From the NCBI RefSeq assembly GCF_963576545.1, contig NC_083656.1, forward strand, positions 11,067,893 through 11,131,892: a stretch of DNA of 64,000 bases. Reading direction: 5' to 3'. This document shows positions 43,774 to 62,600 of the stretch, piece by piece. The notes under the pieces are model-generated. The model was not told the origin of the DNA. It saw only the letters and a program-made list of their open reading frames with translations, and ran no database searches. Each line of letters opens with the position of its first letter. The stretch's first letter is position 1. Position numbers and translations under genes: made by a program. Source of the stretch: Limanda limanda (taxonomy: Eukaryota > Chordata > Actinopteri > Pleuronectiformes > Pleuronectidae).

Positions 43774-46590
43774 CTAGCGGGGTTTTGCTTTGACTAACGC
43801 ATCGACTTCTTCCTCGTGCAGGAGAGTGTGCCACTGGGCTACCGGACGTCTGGGATTGGCCAGCATCTCCGACCAGTGCCGCAGGCCCACTCCTGTCGCT
43901 CCGTAGCCCATGAAGGTCTTTCCAATGGGGTCATTGCTCCCGAGTTTGTCGTAGTCAAACACTGTGATGACGACCTGCACTTTCTGAAACGGAAAAAGAA
44001 AAATGTGTTATCGTATACTTTGGTAATTATTATTGCCCCGAAATTAACACTCGCTGTCAGAAACTGGTAATGGATGTGATTACACAGCCTACCTGTATCT
44101 GCTCAAAGGGAACTTCAAAGCTGAAACTCTCATTAAAGTAGGGATTGAGCGTGTTTTTCTTCACCGTCGTCTTCTTCTTCTTGATGCGTTTCCCATTTTG
44201 CTGTAGTACGATCTTCACATATGGATCTTTTGGAAATGGAAATGAATGAAATACAGTCAAACTTCTTCACGTCACTGATGTTTGCTTTAAGTACTCGATG
44301 TTAGCGAGACACGAAGGAACGTCTGAGATAATATGAATAAATAACAAAAAGGGTGAGTTTACCTGACAATCCTCCCACATCCATTTTCTTCAGATTCTTT
44401 GCCTCCATGATGTTCACTGTCAGTTTCCCAGCAGTGGGTACGTACCGTAAAGAAATGCAAACATCACCGAGCATTTCTTGCTGAAAGGGAATATGATGGA
44501 GAACTGTCATGTCCCATCGAAATTAAAGCCAAGACAAGGACTTACAAGATGCAATCTAAACATTTACCTTCTAAATTTGCAAAATTGAAACAAAGAAAAA
44601 CAAAACCGTGATATTTCATACCTCCTCCTTCTCACCACTCTCCACGTCTCTCCACTGTTGCATTGGCTGACCCAAATCAACGCTGTTCATGGGAATCTTT
44701 ATCTCTCCAATAATGTCGTGCTTGGAGAAACGGTCAAAGTCATAAACTTGCATCACCAAAGTCTTTCCACCCAACTCTGCATACGGGATCTAGAAAGAGA
44801 GGTAGGAGGGAGACTGTTTTATTAACACGAGACCAAATGTGCAAATCCAGCCATTAATCAAAGAACATGTAGTGACGGGATACATTTAAAAACATTCTTG
44901 GTGGAGGGATAACTTGACAGAAGCCACTCAGGGAATAACAGACTTAAGACGAGGGGAGGTGGAGACATAGACCAAACTTCTGCCTTATTCACCTTGAAGA
45001 AGAAAGTCTCGTTGAAAACCGGGCATAAATTCTTGCGTTGAACTTTGGTCTCATACTTCTTCTTTTTGTCAGGTAACAAGAAAACTTTGACGTAGGGGTC
45101 TGAAGTTCCCCCCATGTCCATAGCAGCGAGGTCCTGAGCTTGGAGGATGCCCACTATAAGCTGCAGAGGGAAATAAATGTGTGTTCACAGAATTAATTTC
45201 TGAACATCTTCCAATTATTAATATGTATTATTTTATTTTTTTACAGAGGACCCACCTGGGTATCTGTGAAGTTGTAGTCCAAGGAGAATTCCAGTTTACC
45301 CAACTTTTCCTGTTCTTTCTCCTCCTGCTCGCCTTCCTTCTTCACCTCCCCCTCCTGCGAGACACAAACATCAGTGCATTGGATAATCATTGTTAAGATC
45401 GGGTAAGATTATCTCCAGTAATAAATTACTAGAAATCCCATACCTTTTCTCCGGCTTCTCCTTCACCATCCTTGTTCTTTTTGACGCGACCTGCCTTCCT
45501 CTCCCTCACTTTCTTCGGCTTTTTCTTTTTAGCAAAGCATTTTTTGAAAAAACAGAAGATGCAGCACGCCACCAAAGCCAGTACCACCACAACGATGGCT
45601 GCAACTGCCCACGCGGGAACTACAAAACAAAAATTGGCATATTAACTCTTCAATATTATCGAGGTTATAACGATTGATCACCTTAAGTACTTTAGATTTA
45701 CAGTACATATTGTGATATTATCTGGGAAAATCTTGACACTCAAACAATAGCAACAAAAAAACACAACTTTATTTTAATATCTCAACTTTAAGACTCTACC
45801 CTCTAAAATCTTGTTAGTCTCACACATTGGGATTTCATCTTGAGATTACGTTGAATAAAAGCCGACTCAGATGAGTCGGTCTTAACCAGTTCCAATATTA
45901 TAATTTAACTTAAACTGCTTTTCTCAAGCTTGGTAAAAGAAGCAAGGTCTTAATGCAAAATAAAATCTACAGGAAAACCTAATACGTCTTTATCTAGGGA
46001 TAGTTTGCTGAGCCTGCACTTAGGTCAGTAACAACACCCTTCGCCATAATCAGATAATAACACACTCCCAGCGAGAAGTGGCACTGTTCAACCACAGCCA
46101 CAAACACCAGTGACGCAGTTAATCATTGTTATCATTAAGTGCTTTATACAAGCAAGAGCAGTAGTTGTTACGGGAAGGAAAACAATTGTTCATTGAACCA
46201 ATTGAACCAGAATAGGCTGGTTTAAACTAGTCAAAACAAATATGGCAATATATTTAAAAATAAAGTGACATCTGTATAGGGGTAGATCCGCTCTTCCAAA
46301 AAAATACCCAAAGATACACACTTTAATTTCAAGTTAAGTTTGTTTCCTAGAAGTGGCTTACTTGGCAGATGAGTGATTTCAGTCATGAACTTCTCTTTCA
46401 TGTGGTTGTAGTCGTGTCCAGGGTGATGTTCTGGGTGGGAATGCTCATGGTGCTCTGGGTGAGGGTGCTCTGAATGAGGGTGCTCTGAATGAGGGTGCTC
46501 GTGGTGAACCGGCTCCGTAGTCTCCTCTGCCTCTGGTTCAGCCGGCTCCGCGGCCCGCTGGGCCCGGACCCCTGCGCTGACTAACCTCAT
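43774..46590 (-). CDS. syt5: synaptotagmin-5
   Basis: Calcium sensor of secretory and synaptic vesicles. Exons in translation order: 46362-46590, 45444-45619, 45256-45354, 44993-45160, 44622-44789, 44363-44480, 44093-44226, 43774-43983; 433 residues with consistent phases. The luminal N-terminus is long and histidine-rich. One membrane span ([16 protein letters not shown]) is followed by cysteines for palmitoylation and a basic KKKKPKK stretch. C2A has LDMGG-like [22 protein letters not shown] and [10 protein letters not shown]2B has [30 protein letters not shown] and [10 protein letters not shown]. Calcium-binding aspartates are present in both. The WHTLL tail motif is seen. [11 protein letters not shown] favours SYT5 over SYT1/2, as does its position beside dnaaf3. 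A probable non-coding exon begins at 47585. Confidence 0.93.
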
Positions 46591-47584
46591 GTCAGCTGTG
46601 AAAATAGGAGAAGTTGTCATAAATGTCTGTAACCTTGCAGGGGTTTTCCCAGTAAATAACTCATGGATCTTGTTGAAAAAAGTCAAGCATATTAAAGGGA
46701 CTGATAAAGTGTGTATAATTTGGTGCAGTTTGATTGAATTTAAGGGCCTAGTACAGGATTCTAGTACACATTGCGTTGGTTTGTTACACTTGGCGTACAG
46801 CGAGAGTTAGCACAGCTCTGTATGTGTGCTGTGTAATCCCTATGTCCATGCGTTGCAGTACAGTGCAGGAGCACAGGACATCGCTAAGCCAGATGCTCAA
46901 CATGGCTGACCCTAATCCCTCTGTTACACTCATTCTCTCTGCCATAGCCCCATCCCACAAACCACGCTTCCACTCCCCCTTCCTTCCATCCCACTTCTCT
47001 CTCGTCACGATCTCCGCATAAAACTGGATTAAAATCTGGTGGCCAGGGCAACAATATTAATCCAAAATCCCAGATCCCCAAAGCTCAAATAAATAGGGGC
47101 TGGTCTCCTTCCCTGAATTGTCCACACCCGCAGTTCCTGTGTGATGTCCAAATTTCTGGATTTGTTATTTGAAATTTTTTTATGAATATTTGACCCACGT
47201 TTTTATTTAATTAAGAATTAAGAATTATACTTTTTAGGGTAAACTGTACATGAAGTTACATTTAAGTGTATAATAAACACATTTTGGAAATCAGACATTT
47301 TTGCAATGCAATTATCAAATTTGTCGCAGGTGCTTTGATGGAGGGGGGGGGGGGGGGGTGTAGGTATGATCATAGTGGGGGGGGATGATTTTGATCAAAA
47401 TAGTAGAAAAATAGAAAAACTATTCACAACTACAGAACCAGTCTATACAACCACTTTTTTACGTAGGTGTGTTCAAAAACAAAATGATTTGTCTCGCTTT
47501 TCTCATTGGTTAAAATTTGTTGCGATGCGATGCTCTTGCACATGATCATAACAGACATGTTAACAATCGTAATATGGAGCTTAC

Positions 47585-47700
47585 CTGTTGATGTGTTCCT
47601 GTGATATCTTCTATATCCAAAGATCTGTGGGAGCAACTTTTAATTGTGTTTATCGTTGCTTCGCTTTTGGCCCGTTGGAGCCGTCATGCATCCATCGTCC
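47585..47700 (-). other. syt5: probable non-coding first exon of syt5
   Basis: The minus strand gives ATCAACAG|GTAAGC with the donor at 47584. The acceptor before the ATG exon is TTTTCACAG, ending next to 46596. The 5' limit is unknown. The intron (46597-47584) holds a G homopolymer of about 18 at 47342-47359. Confidence 0.4.
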
Positions 47701-48860
47701 CTTCACTACGTCGTTGACTGGCTCTTTGCAACCCTTTCCTTCAAAGCTAAAGCTCTGGCAAATCACTAGAGCAGTGTTGTGATTTAATCCCCCCCCCCAC
47801 TCCCCCCTACCCCTCCTCCCGATATTAGAATCCTGACAACACATCTGTTGCTTTACGTCTCTGAAGGAAAATGCATGAAAAGCATCGCCTTGCCCTTATT
47901 TTATTGCTCCACTGCGAGTAATGTCACACATGTTGAACAATTAAAGGCTTTTCTCCAAGTAGCGAAAATAACTCTTCATTAGACTGATGAGGCATGGCAG
48001 CGGTGCTTGTGTTTATCCATTAGTCTGAAGAGATTGTAGTGCATCCTGCTCTTTGCTAATCCCCTCACCAGAGCTGCCCTCGCAGTAAATCGGCAATCTA
48101 CCAACAACTTGCATCGTGAGTGGATATTCCAGCCTCCCCATCCCTTGGCTTACTATTTTACAGTACTGAACATGTATTAGAGCACTGTGAAGAGTAATCC
48201 CCAGGCACGCTGCTACGTGTTTGCACCGCTACATCTGGAGATCTCAGTGGTTCCAACCCAACTCACAAATATTGAAAATATTGTGAGCTTTAAATTATTT
48301 ATTGCAAGGTTATTCTTGTAACCTCTGCCAAGGTTAGGACATTGTGAAGTAGGGCGTTGATGGTCTCATTTTCATGGATCTTAAAAAAAATCAAACTCAT
48401 ACTTATGGGGCTGATATCTGAGTGTGCAGCTTGACTGAATTGTAGGTCTTTGGCAGAGTGTGTGCTCTTCTAGGTTGCATTATATTCTCCTAAAGTCCAT
48501 GTAATTGATCGTGGACATTGTGGTGCTGTATCACCAAACACGGTTAGAGTAAAACAGGAGATACACTTGACTCTGATGTCGTCTGATTACACCTCTGCAA
48601 CTGCGTCTTATCTTTGCTGAAACATGTCATTTACTAAGAAGCAGCATGAGCAATTTTAACCACAAGCTGTTTGGTTCCCTAATGTTAAACATTAAACGCC
48701 CACCACCCAATGGTGAGTAAGCAAAGTTCCACTGTTATCTTTATAGTGTTCTATAGTCAGACGTACTATTATGGAAAGCACAGATAATATGTATAGACTG
48801 CAGAACACATCAGGTGACTGTCTGAACATGAACTGTTAAAAAAAATAAAAGATCAACAAA
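47701..48860. other. intergenic, syt5 5' side to ferritin 3' side
   Basis: A poly-C run at 47790-47800 and moderately A/T-rich DNA. No exon, RNA gene or clear mobile element was recognised. Confidence 0.4.
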
Positions 48861-48883
48861 AAACCATGTGATTAAAATCTGAC

Positions 48884-48889
48884 TTTATT
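48884..48889 (-). terminator. ferritin polyadenylation signal
   Basis: TTTATT on the plus strand (AATAAA on the gene strand), about 350 bases after the stop codon. A second weaker copy lies near 48943. Confidence 0.55.
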
Positions 48890-49234
48890 AAATGTCTCCA
48901 AAGTCATCCAAATTTTTGATTGGCACAACATTTAAAGAATTTTTATTAAACTGAAGCTTGAAACCTCAGACAGTGGAATGCATGACACATGATACAGAGT
49001 CCAAATGAACGAGTGATAAAAAGTAGTTTTTAGCACCTTATTTTTTTACACTGAGGTTTAAGAAAAATTGAGGTATTTTATGTTATTTTGCGTTTGAACT
49101 TCTCTTGTGCCTTTGATACAAGAATGAAGTTTGGTTCAAGTGTTGAAATATTGTAGAGCTTTTGTAACGGAAAAAATAAACACAGCGAGAGACTGTTACA
49201 CTGTGGAGCTTGTGTCACCGCACTGCTTTGACCT

Positions 49235-50168
49235 TTACAGAGTGTGTTTATCAAAGAGGTATTCTCCCATAGCGCCGTGTGTCTCGGACGCAGTGATGCG
49301 GGTCAGACTCCCGATGTAGTCGCCCAGCTTCTTGATGGTCTCGTGGCTGTCGATGAGGAAGGAATGCTCTAGGAAGTCACACAGCTACAAAAGAGGTAAA
49401 ACAGGACAAAGTGAGTGAGACGTGAAATCAAAAAGGTAAGCACATTACTGGACTATTAAACATCCCTCAAAATCTTCGAGACTGATATTGCTTAATTCGC
49501 ACATGTAATTTTCACGTGCAGCAATGCAGCTGCTTTTTATCATATTCCCAATCTAACCGCTCAACAACAGCCTTAGAAGAAGTGGCAGTTTTTATCTAAC
49601 AGAGCCAGACGTACGTGAGGGTCGGTGTTACTGGTGGCTCTGCGGTGCACGTCCAGGATGCACGTGTTGAGGGTCTTCTGATAATCCAGGGAAAAGGTCA
49701 TTGCATCCAGGCCACCTCTCCAATCCTCTCTACTTGGTTTCTAGAACACAAAAAGTTGATATTTAACATGATCAGCAAATGTTCTAAGCAAACCCAATGG
49801 TTACGGCCAAACGTTTTGTGACTTACAGCGATAGTCTGAAGCAGAATACGGCCTCCTCTCAGGTTCTGGTATTCCAGCAGCTTCTCGGCCTGCTCCCTCT
49901 CCTTCACCGAGCGCTCCAGGAAGAAGCTGGAGAATTTTGGCAGGGCTACATCATCCCTGTCGAAATACATCCCCTAAAAAAAGAGACAAACGATAACAGG
50001 AAAAAAAATGGGCAACGTCCAGCAACACACAAATAAGATTGATCGCACGGTGAGAAGAGATCCTACCAGAGAGAGGTAGGTGTAGGAGGCACTGAGCTTC
50101 AGGTTGATGAGCTTGTTGACGTCTCCTTCGGTCTCCGCGTGGAGGTTTTGATTAACCACAGACTGCAT
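49235..50168 (-). CDS. ferritin subunit, light-chain-like
   Basis: Iron-storage cage subunit. Exons in translation order: 50067-50168, 49827-49973, 49615-49740, 49235-49384; 174 residues, the normal length and the usual four-exon structure. Landmarks are [50 protein letters not shown] and EYLFDKHTL. Compared with H-chain ferroxidase ligands (E27, E62, H65, E107, Q141), the aligned residues are K, E, Q, Q and S, so the oxidase centre is largely lost, as in L chains. Human FTL is also on 19q13. It may be named ferritin light, middle or 'ferritin-like'. The ATG exon has an acceptor three bases upstream, so a 5' non-coding exon exists. I found no iron-responsive element. Confidence 0.93.
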
Positions 50169-50169
50169 T

Positions 50170-51698
50170 TCTGAAACAAAGAAAAACATTGCAATCCGTG
50201 TGACTGAAATTAGCGTAAAACAAAGCACAAGGTGAAGCAAAAAAACTCCAACTTGAAAACAGAGCAGAGGAAGCACGAACCTCTCTCGCCTGTCTCTTCT
50301 CTGCAGACACACTGAGTGAACTATCGCTTCTGAAGAGGCTGAGGACACCTCCTGCTTTTAAGCAACCGATGTTTAACCCCCCCCCCCCCCAGTGAAAGAT
50401 AAGCCCGGGTGAAGTCACATGCTGTGCGGTGAGTTCAGTGGTCTGACGGGATGAGGTAACAGAGGCTTGGCTGAGGAGCTAACTGCTGATGTGACAGTGT
50501 AGTTAGCCGAGTTAGCACCAACTAAAGCTAGTTAGCCTAGCTCACCAGCCAGGTCAGCTTAGTGGCTGCAGTCTAGTTGGTGTAACACGGGTCAGTGTTA
50601 GTTCTGTTGTTACTCACCGGCTCTGTGAAAGTGTCGCTGCTCCACTTCTCCTCCACCACCTTGCTCGTCTTTATCTCCTTGTTTACACTCCTCCAAAACA
50701 GTGACGCGTTTACTTCGCGTGTATGGCCACGGTTTATGTGTGTCTCTACTGCCACCTGTCTTGTTGGAGGATTCGTGACATTTCTGACCCACTAACAGTA
50801 TGGCCCAAAATTATATCAAGGAAATAATTGTTTTTTCTTAGTCGATATTGATGATTATCACGATAAATATCACAATATTCATTATTTTTAAGCTTACAGA
50901 CAAATTTCTACGCAAATTAAGGAAACACGTGCAAATAGAAAAAATTCTCGAAAATTGCGAAAACGACAACAGAAATGTATCCAGGGATTCATTTGCATGT
51001 GTTCTTTCTATTTGCATCTATCTGCCGCTGTAGATTTTAGCTCGGGAGTGAAGGTTTGTGATTTTAAACTCTTACGCTTTATTGTCAGAGAATAACAAAC
51101 ACCCGTCAAGTCAAATTTATTGTCATTCATCCGCAGACACAGTGTACAGCTGGACAAAATGCTGTTGATAGGGAATTAAAGAGTCTGATAGCTTGGGGGA
51201 AGAAGATGAACAGAACTTTCTTTGACATATCTGAGGTAGATTAATGATGTGTTCAACCTCCTCACTGTGCTGACACAATGCATTCGCATTACATGGATAT
51301 ATGTTGGACTATAGTTATACTGCTTTCCTTGATAATTCGTGGATAATTAAATTGCTATAATGATTGTTTTATCAGCTAGCCCTAGTGTAACCCAACTGAA
51401 ACAAGATGCTTAACTCAGTTGACTTTATATCAACAAAAAAAACCATGAAGCAGCCATTTGCTTAGTCACCTGCCATTATGAAAGGAGGAAGGAGGTTAAG
51501 AATTAAAAGTCAACACCGCTGGAGTAAAGTGAATATTGGTCTGTGTCAGCACAGGCTGAAAGATCTTCTTCGCCAGCCTTAAGTGTTGTGTTTGTCAACA
51601 CACCGCTACTGAAAACAGAAACGTGAAGTTAATCTCGGGACAACAACGGAATTTAACAGGTTCATAATATGTGAGTAACTTAATAAGCTAAAAAGAAG
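50170..51698. other. ferritin 5' flank and ptprh-like gene A promoter
   Basis: A poly-C run at 50380-50390. From about 50640 to past 51830, the DNA is duplicated at about 57508-59830: shared phrases include CCTTGTTTACACTCCTCC and, just before the coding start, CACCGCTACTGAAAACAGAAA. The duplicate therefore includes a conserved promoter/5' UTR of about 230 bp before each signal-peptide exon. A MITE sits at about 50900-51035. Confidence 0.6.
50900..51035. mobile_element. palindromic MITE-like element, short copy
   Basis: GCAAATTAAGGAAACACGTG and TGCAAATAGAAAA at the left are mirrored by CATGTGTTCTTTCTATTTGC at the right. The centre of about 190 bp present in the 57.8 kb copy is missing here. 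Confidence 0.65.
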
Positions 51699-57285
<5,587 letters not shown>

Positions 57286-59676
57286 CAAAACTGTAATGTC
57301 TTCAAAGTCCCTGGCTTGTTCTCTGTCAGTGAACCTGCTTTTTTCCCAAAACAGAAAACACCAATTCTGTACCACCGCAAATATGAATTACCAGGATGAT
57401 ATTACTCAATCTGTACTTGAAGATTAAAGATTTCAAAGCCATTGCTGTAGTTGCTTATATATGTGTCATGTCGTCAATCTTTAAATACAGTCTGTTATTC
57501 ACATAGCACCACTTCTCCACCACCTTGCTTGTCTTTATCTCCTTGTTTACACTCCTCCAAAACAGTGATGCGTTTACCTCGTTTGTATGGCCACGGTTTC
57601 TGTGTGTCTCTACTGCCACCTGTCTTGTTGGAGGTTTTGTGACATTTCTGACCCACAACAGTATGGCCCAAAATTATATCAAGGAAAAAAAATGTAAACT
57701 TAGTCGATATCGATGATTATCACGATAAATGTCACAATATTCTTTTTTAAGCTTACAGACATATTTCTACGCGAATTAAGGAAACACGTGCAAATAGAAA
57801 AAACTCGCGACAATTGCGGAAGCGAAAACAGAAATGTATCCAGGGGACAGAAAAAAGTGATGAACCTGACTGTAGTTCAATGCTTTGTGACGTGGCTGCA
57901 GTCTGCTACTCATCAGTGGTGATGGAACTTTTTTGGGTCCCCTGGAAACATTGTCAGTGTTGTTTTGGCTATTTGCATCATGTTTCTGTATTTGCATGTG
58001 TTATGACTTTTTCCAGCGAATTTGTCGTCAAATTGTTTTCTTAATTTGCATGTGTTCTTTCTATTTGCATCTATCTGTCGCTGTAGATTTTTGCTCTGAA
58101 GTAAACGTTTGTGGTTTTAAATTACACTTTATCGTCAGAGAATAACAAACACCCGTCAAGTCAAATTCATTATCATTCATCCGCGTACACAGTGTACAGA
58201 TGAACAAAATGCCGTTGATGGGGAATTAAAGAGGGGGAAGTGGATGAACAGAACTTTCTTTTACATATCTGAGGTAGATCAATTATGTTTTAAACCTCCT
58301 CACTGTGCTGACACAATGCATTAGCATTACACGGATATATGTTGGACTTTTGATATACTGCTATCGTTGATAATTAATTTTCTATAATGATTGTTTTATC
58401 AACTAGCCCTTGTTCAACACAACTGAAACAAGATGCCTAACTCAGTAGATTTCATATCAACAAATAGTTGAGCTGTAAGAAACATTTCCCACAATGTTTC
58501 CATTAGTGAACAAGACAATGAAGAAGATATATGAAGAGTGTAGATGGTAAGCAGACCTAGTTTATAATACGCACATCAACATACAGGCTTCACGTTCACG
58601 TATGTGTGATCCGAACCAGAGGTTAATATGTGTGTGTGTGTATACATATGAGTGGAAGTGGAAATGTGAACGTTAAACTTTTACAATATCTAATGCAGAA
58701 ACTTATTAGAGACTTGTTCTGTTCATGAGTGAGTTTGTGCAATATAGGGAAACCTATTAGCATTTATAAATGTGAACTTCCACCTCCCTCCTTCCTCAGT
58801 GGACACGGCTGGACAGTGTTTACTTTGACATACTAGCACTTTTTTATTGAGTTCTGTATCATATGAGACCACATATACGGTTTTGACTGGATGTTCTTTT
58901 GAAATTATGAACCGATTATGTTTCCCGTTCACAGTTCCGCATACATGTCAACCACAAGGAAGCTAAAAATATCACTTCCTATACAGTGTGAAGAAGCAAA
59001 ATGCAAATAGACAGTTCTGCAAAACCAGCCTTACTGAAGATATGAGACAATGATTATAAGATAAATTACAACAAAGAAATGATAATAGTCAATAAATATG
59101 AATATGAATACATTCATTTATATATTCATGTGTATATCTGTATTTACATATACACTTTGACTGTTTTAAATTGAGAAGCATTTGAAAGTTTTTGCATTCA
59201 ATCAAGTTACAAAGGCAGGTACAAAGTACAAGTCTGGAATTGACAAATATACAGCAGATATTCCGCAACCAGCACTAATAAATATGTGAAGCAAAAACAA
59301 TTATTTGATTGACGCACCTTCGACAAGCTGCACACATTGACCGTTAACAAGGAAGTAACAGGCGGGGCAAAGGTCTCTGTGGTTGTTCAAGGCCAAAAGA
59401 AACGAGAAGCAGCCATTTGCTTAGTCACTTGCCTTTATGAGTGGGGAGGAGAGGTTATGAGAGGAGGACAAGGTTGAGAATTAAAAGTCAACACCGCAGG
59501 AGTAAAGTGAATATTGGTCTGTGTCAGCACAGGCTGAAAGAACTTCTTCGCCAGCCTTAAGTGTTGTGTCTGTCAACACACCGCTACTGAAAACAGAAAA
59601 GTGAATTTTATCTCGGGACAACAACGGAATTTAACAGGTTCATAATATGTGAGTAACTTAATAAGCTAAAAAGAAG
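57286..59676. other. gene A 3' UTR, then duplicated promoter block of gene B
   Basis: The ATTAAA at 57423-57428 is the gene A polyadenylation signal. From about 57508 the sequence repeats the block at 50640-51435, then holds about 940 bp absent from gene A (58460-59400), then repeats 51450-51830 from about 59408. Confidence 0.6.
57765..58085. mobile_element. palindromic MITE-like element, long copy
   Basis: The left arm AATTAAGGAAACACGTGCAA and right arm TTGCATGTGTTCTTTCTATT are inverted relative to one another. The centre holds GTAGTTCAATGCTTTGTGA and GGGTCCCCTGGAAACATT, shared with the copy at 16.2 kb. Confidence 0.65.
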
Positions 59677-62600
59677 ATGAAGCCTTTATCTTTCACCTCA
59701 GACCGCTCACTGCTGCTGCTCGGCGTCGTCTGGAGTCTTCTCGTGGTAAGTTTTCTTTTTTTCTCTCACTTTCCGCTTTCGTAGTCATCAGATAATGTAT
59801 CTCCTTTCAGCAGCAGATTAGACTCAACAATAGGAAACTTTTTAACCAAAACCACAGTCAAGCCTCAATGCCTGATATGAATTATATATGAAGAAGAGAT
59901 GTGGAAGTAAAGCGTCAAAGCAAAAGCAGCAACAAAACATGTCTCACTGTAAAACTAGAAAGCGAGGTGTATCTAAAACCTTTATTGTTATATGATATTC
60001 TAGATAAGGTGTTATAGCTGGATGAAGTCTTATAGATATGGCATTTTAGTTATGTATTATATCGTATATTCACAATATCTGTATTTAATGTGTATTATTT
60101 TATTTTATTTTAAAAAGGCAATGGTTGCTTTGTCTGAATTATAGGCGTTGTTATAATTGTTAATTTGGAAGAAGAAATACTAAGTTCAAAAATGAATACT
60201 GTACCATGATTTGTACTCTGACATTTCCTGCTTGTCGCTAACATTTTGGAAGTTTCCAAAGTTTAGAAATTGTTGACAGCAGAACACAGTAATGCTGTAT
60301 ATTTGAACATTGCGATACAGATTCAATAAAAAGCAGAAATGATATTCAGCTAGAGACTGTGTGAATTCCACAGTCAGATGAAGTCAATAGACTTTTTTTT
60401 TATAAAACTAAACTTTGTGGTTTTGGGGTTTAGGTAATTTCTCTCTCGTGCCTCATCAAATCTTATGTTTGCAGGGTCCCACCGGCTCCGTTTCATCAAC
60501 ACAAAGCCCAGGGTCAACAGCGACAGGGACAAATCCAACAGAAATAGAAACGACAAACACACCTCAAACTACTCAGATGACAACCCCTTCAACAACGATA
60601 CGTCGTAAGTATGAGCTGATGTCTTTTATCTTTAGTTTCATGTTTGTATTTTCGTGGATCATGGAGCAGACTTATTTAAATACCATAAATCAATAATGAT
60701 AATACTAAGAATCTCACATTAAACCAGGGGTGGGGGACCTCCTATGGCCAGAAAGACAGTTTGGTCAGAAAAACATATAACTGTGAAAATATGTATTTTT
60801 TAATCACAGCCATGTATACATGTATGTGTGTGTGTGTATATAAAGTAATGGCCCATGGTGGGAAAATAGTTCCTCGTCTCTGAACAGCATTAAAGCTGTT
60901 GCCAATTGATGACTTTGAAGTAGTTGGCCCATGTTTATATGTTAAGCTTATGTAAAAATTATTATTTTTATATTATTACAATGACTGGTCATGTTCATCA
61001 GTTGAAGAGGATGATCAAGCAACTTGCAATATCTTTAATATGATATCAAACTTTTCATATGATTACTACTCAGTGTTTCCTCACATGCTAGCTCCTTGTA
61101 ATAATTAATACAACATACTTAAAAAAGAATATTGTTACAGCTTCTTCTTTCTAACTCTTAAATCCCAGCTCCTGCTAATGCAAAGGACTTTAAATCAGTG
61201 GGACAAAATGAGACCAGTGTCACCCTGCAATGGAAAAAAGTGGATGACATCCTAACATTTGATCAGGCATTTTTCCTTGTAGATAAAAATTGTATGTATT
61301 TAAATGCACAATGGTTCCTATTAATCAGATGACTAAAATACAACCTACAGCCAATAGAGACACTTGCACTTTAGAAATTTACAAGGACTAATTTCTCTTT
61401 GCTTTCTCCCAGCCCCTGCTAATGCAAAGGACTTTAAATCAGTGGGACAAAATGAGACCAGTGTCACCCTGCAGTGGAAAAAAGTAGAAAACATCCTCAC
61501 ATATGTACTTGGGTCCAGTGACGGAGAAATAGACGTCACTGCAGAAATGGGAAATGAAATAGTTACACACGTAACTTCAGGACTCACCAATGGGACAAAA
61601 TACAACTTCACTCTCTTCACCGTGTCTGGAAACGTCAGTAGCAGTGGAGTGACCATCTCTGTAGTCACTGGTAAGAGACATTTTCTGTTATAAAGCCACG
61701 AAACAAAAGCCAGGACACAACACTGTACAAAATCTTATTTTTTAAGTTATTTAGTGTGTATTTTGGATCAGGCTTTTTTCCTTGAAATACATTTTTTATA
61801 TATTTTAATGCACAATGGTTCCTATTAATCAGATGACTTAAATACAACCTAGAGCCAATAGAGACAAATGCACTTTGGAAATTTACAAGGACTAATATCT
61901 CTTTGCTTTGTTCCAGCTCCTCTTAATGCAGCAGAGTTTAAATCTATCGGACAAAATGAGACCAGTGTCACTCTGCAGTGGAAAAAAGTGGAAAACATCC
62001 TCACATATGTACTTGGGTCCAGTGACGGAGAAATAGACGTCACTGCAGAAATGGGAAATGAAATAGTTACACACGTAACTTCAGGACTCACCAATGGGAC
62101 AAAATACAACTTCACTCTCTTCACCGTGTTTGAAACCGTCAGAAGCAGTGGAGTGACCATCTCTGCATTCACTGGTAAGAGACATTTTCTGTTATAAAGC
62201 CACAAAACAAAAGCCAGGACACAACTCTGTACAAAATCTAATTTTTAAGTTATTTAGTATGCATTTTTGATCAGTCATTTTTCCTTGTAGATAAAAATTG
62301 TATGTATTTAAATGGACAATGGTTCCTATTAATCAGATGACTAAAATACAACCTATAGCCAATAGAGACACATGCACTTTAGAAATTTACAAGGACTCAT
62401 TTCTCTTTGCTTTCTCCCAGCTCCTGCTAATGCAAAGGACTTTAAATCAGTGGGACAAAATGAGACCAGTGTCACCCTGCAGTGGAAAAAAGTGGAAAAC
62501 ATCCTCACATATGTACTTGGGTCCAGTGACGGAGAAATAGACGTCACTGCAGAAATGGGAAATGAAATAGTTACACACGTAACTTCAGGACTCACCAATA

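Noticed and set aside
50270..50350. CAGTGT in the ferritin 5' region as an iron-responsive element
   Set aside because: The five bases on either side of the loop do not pair and there is no bulged C at the right place.
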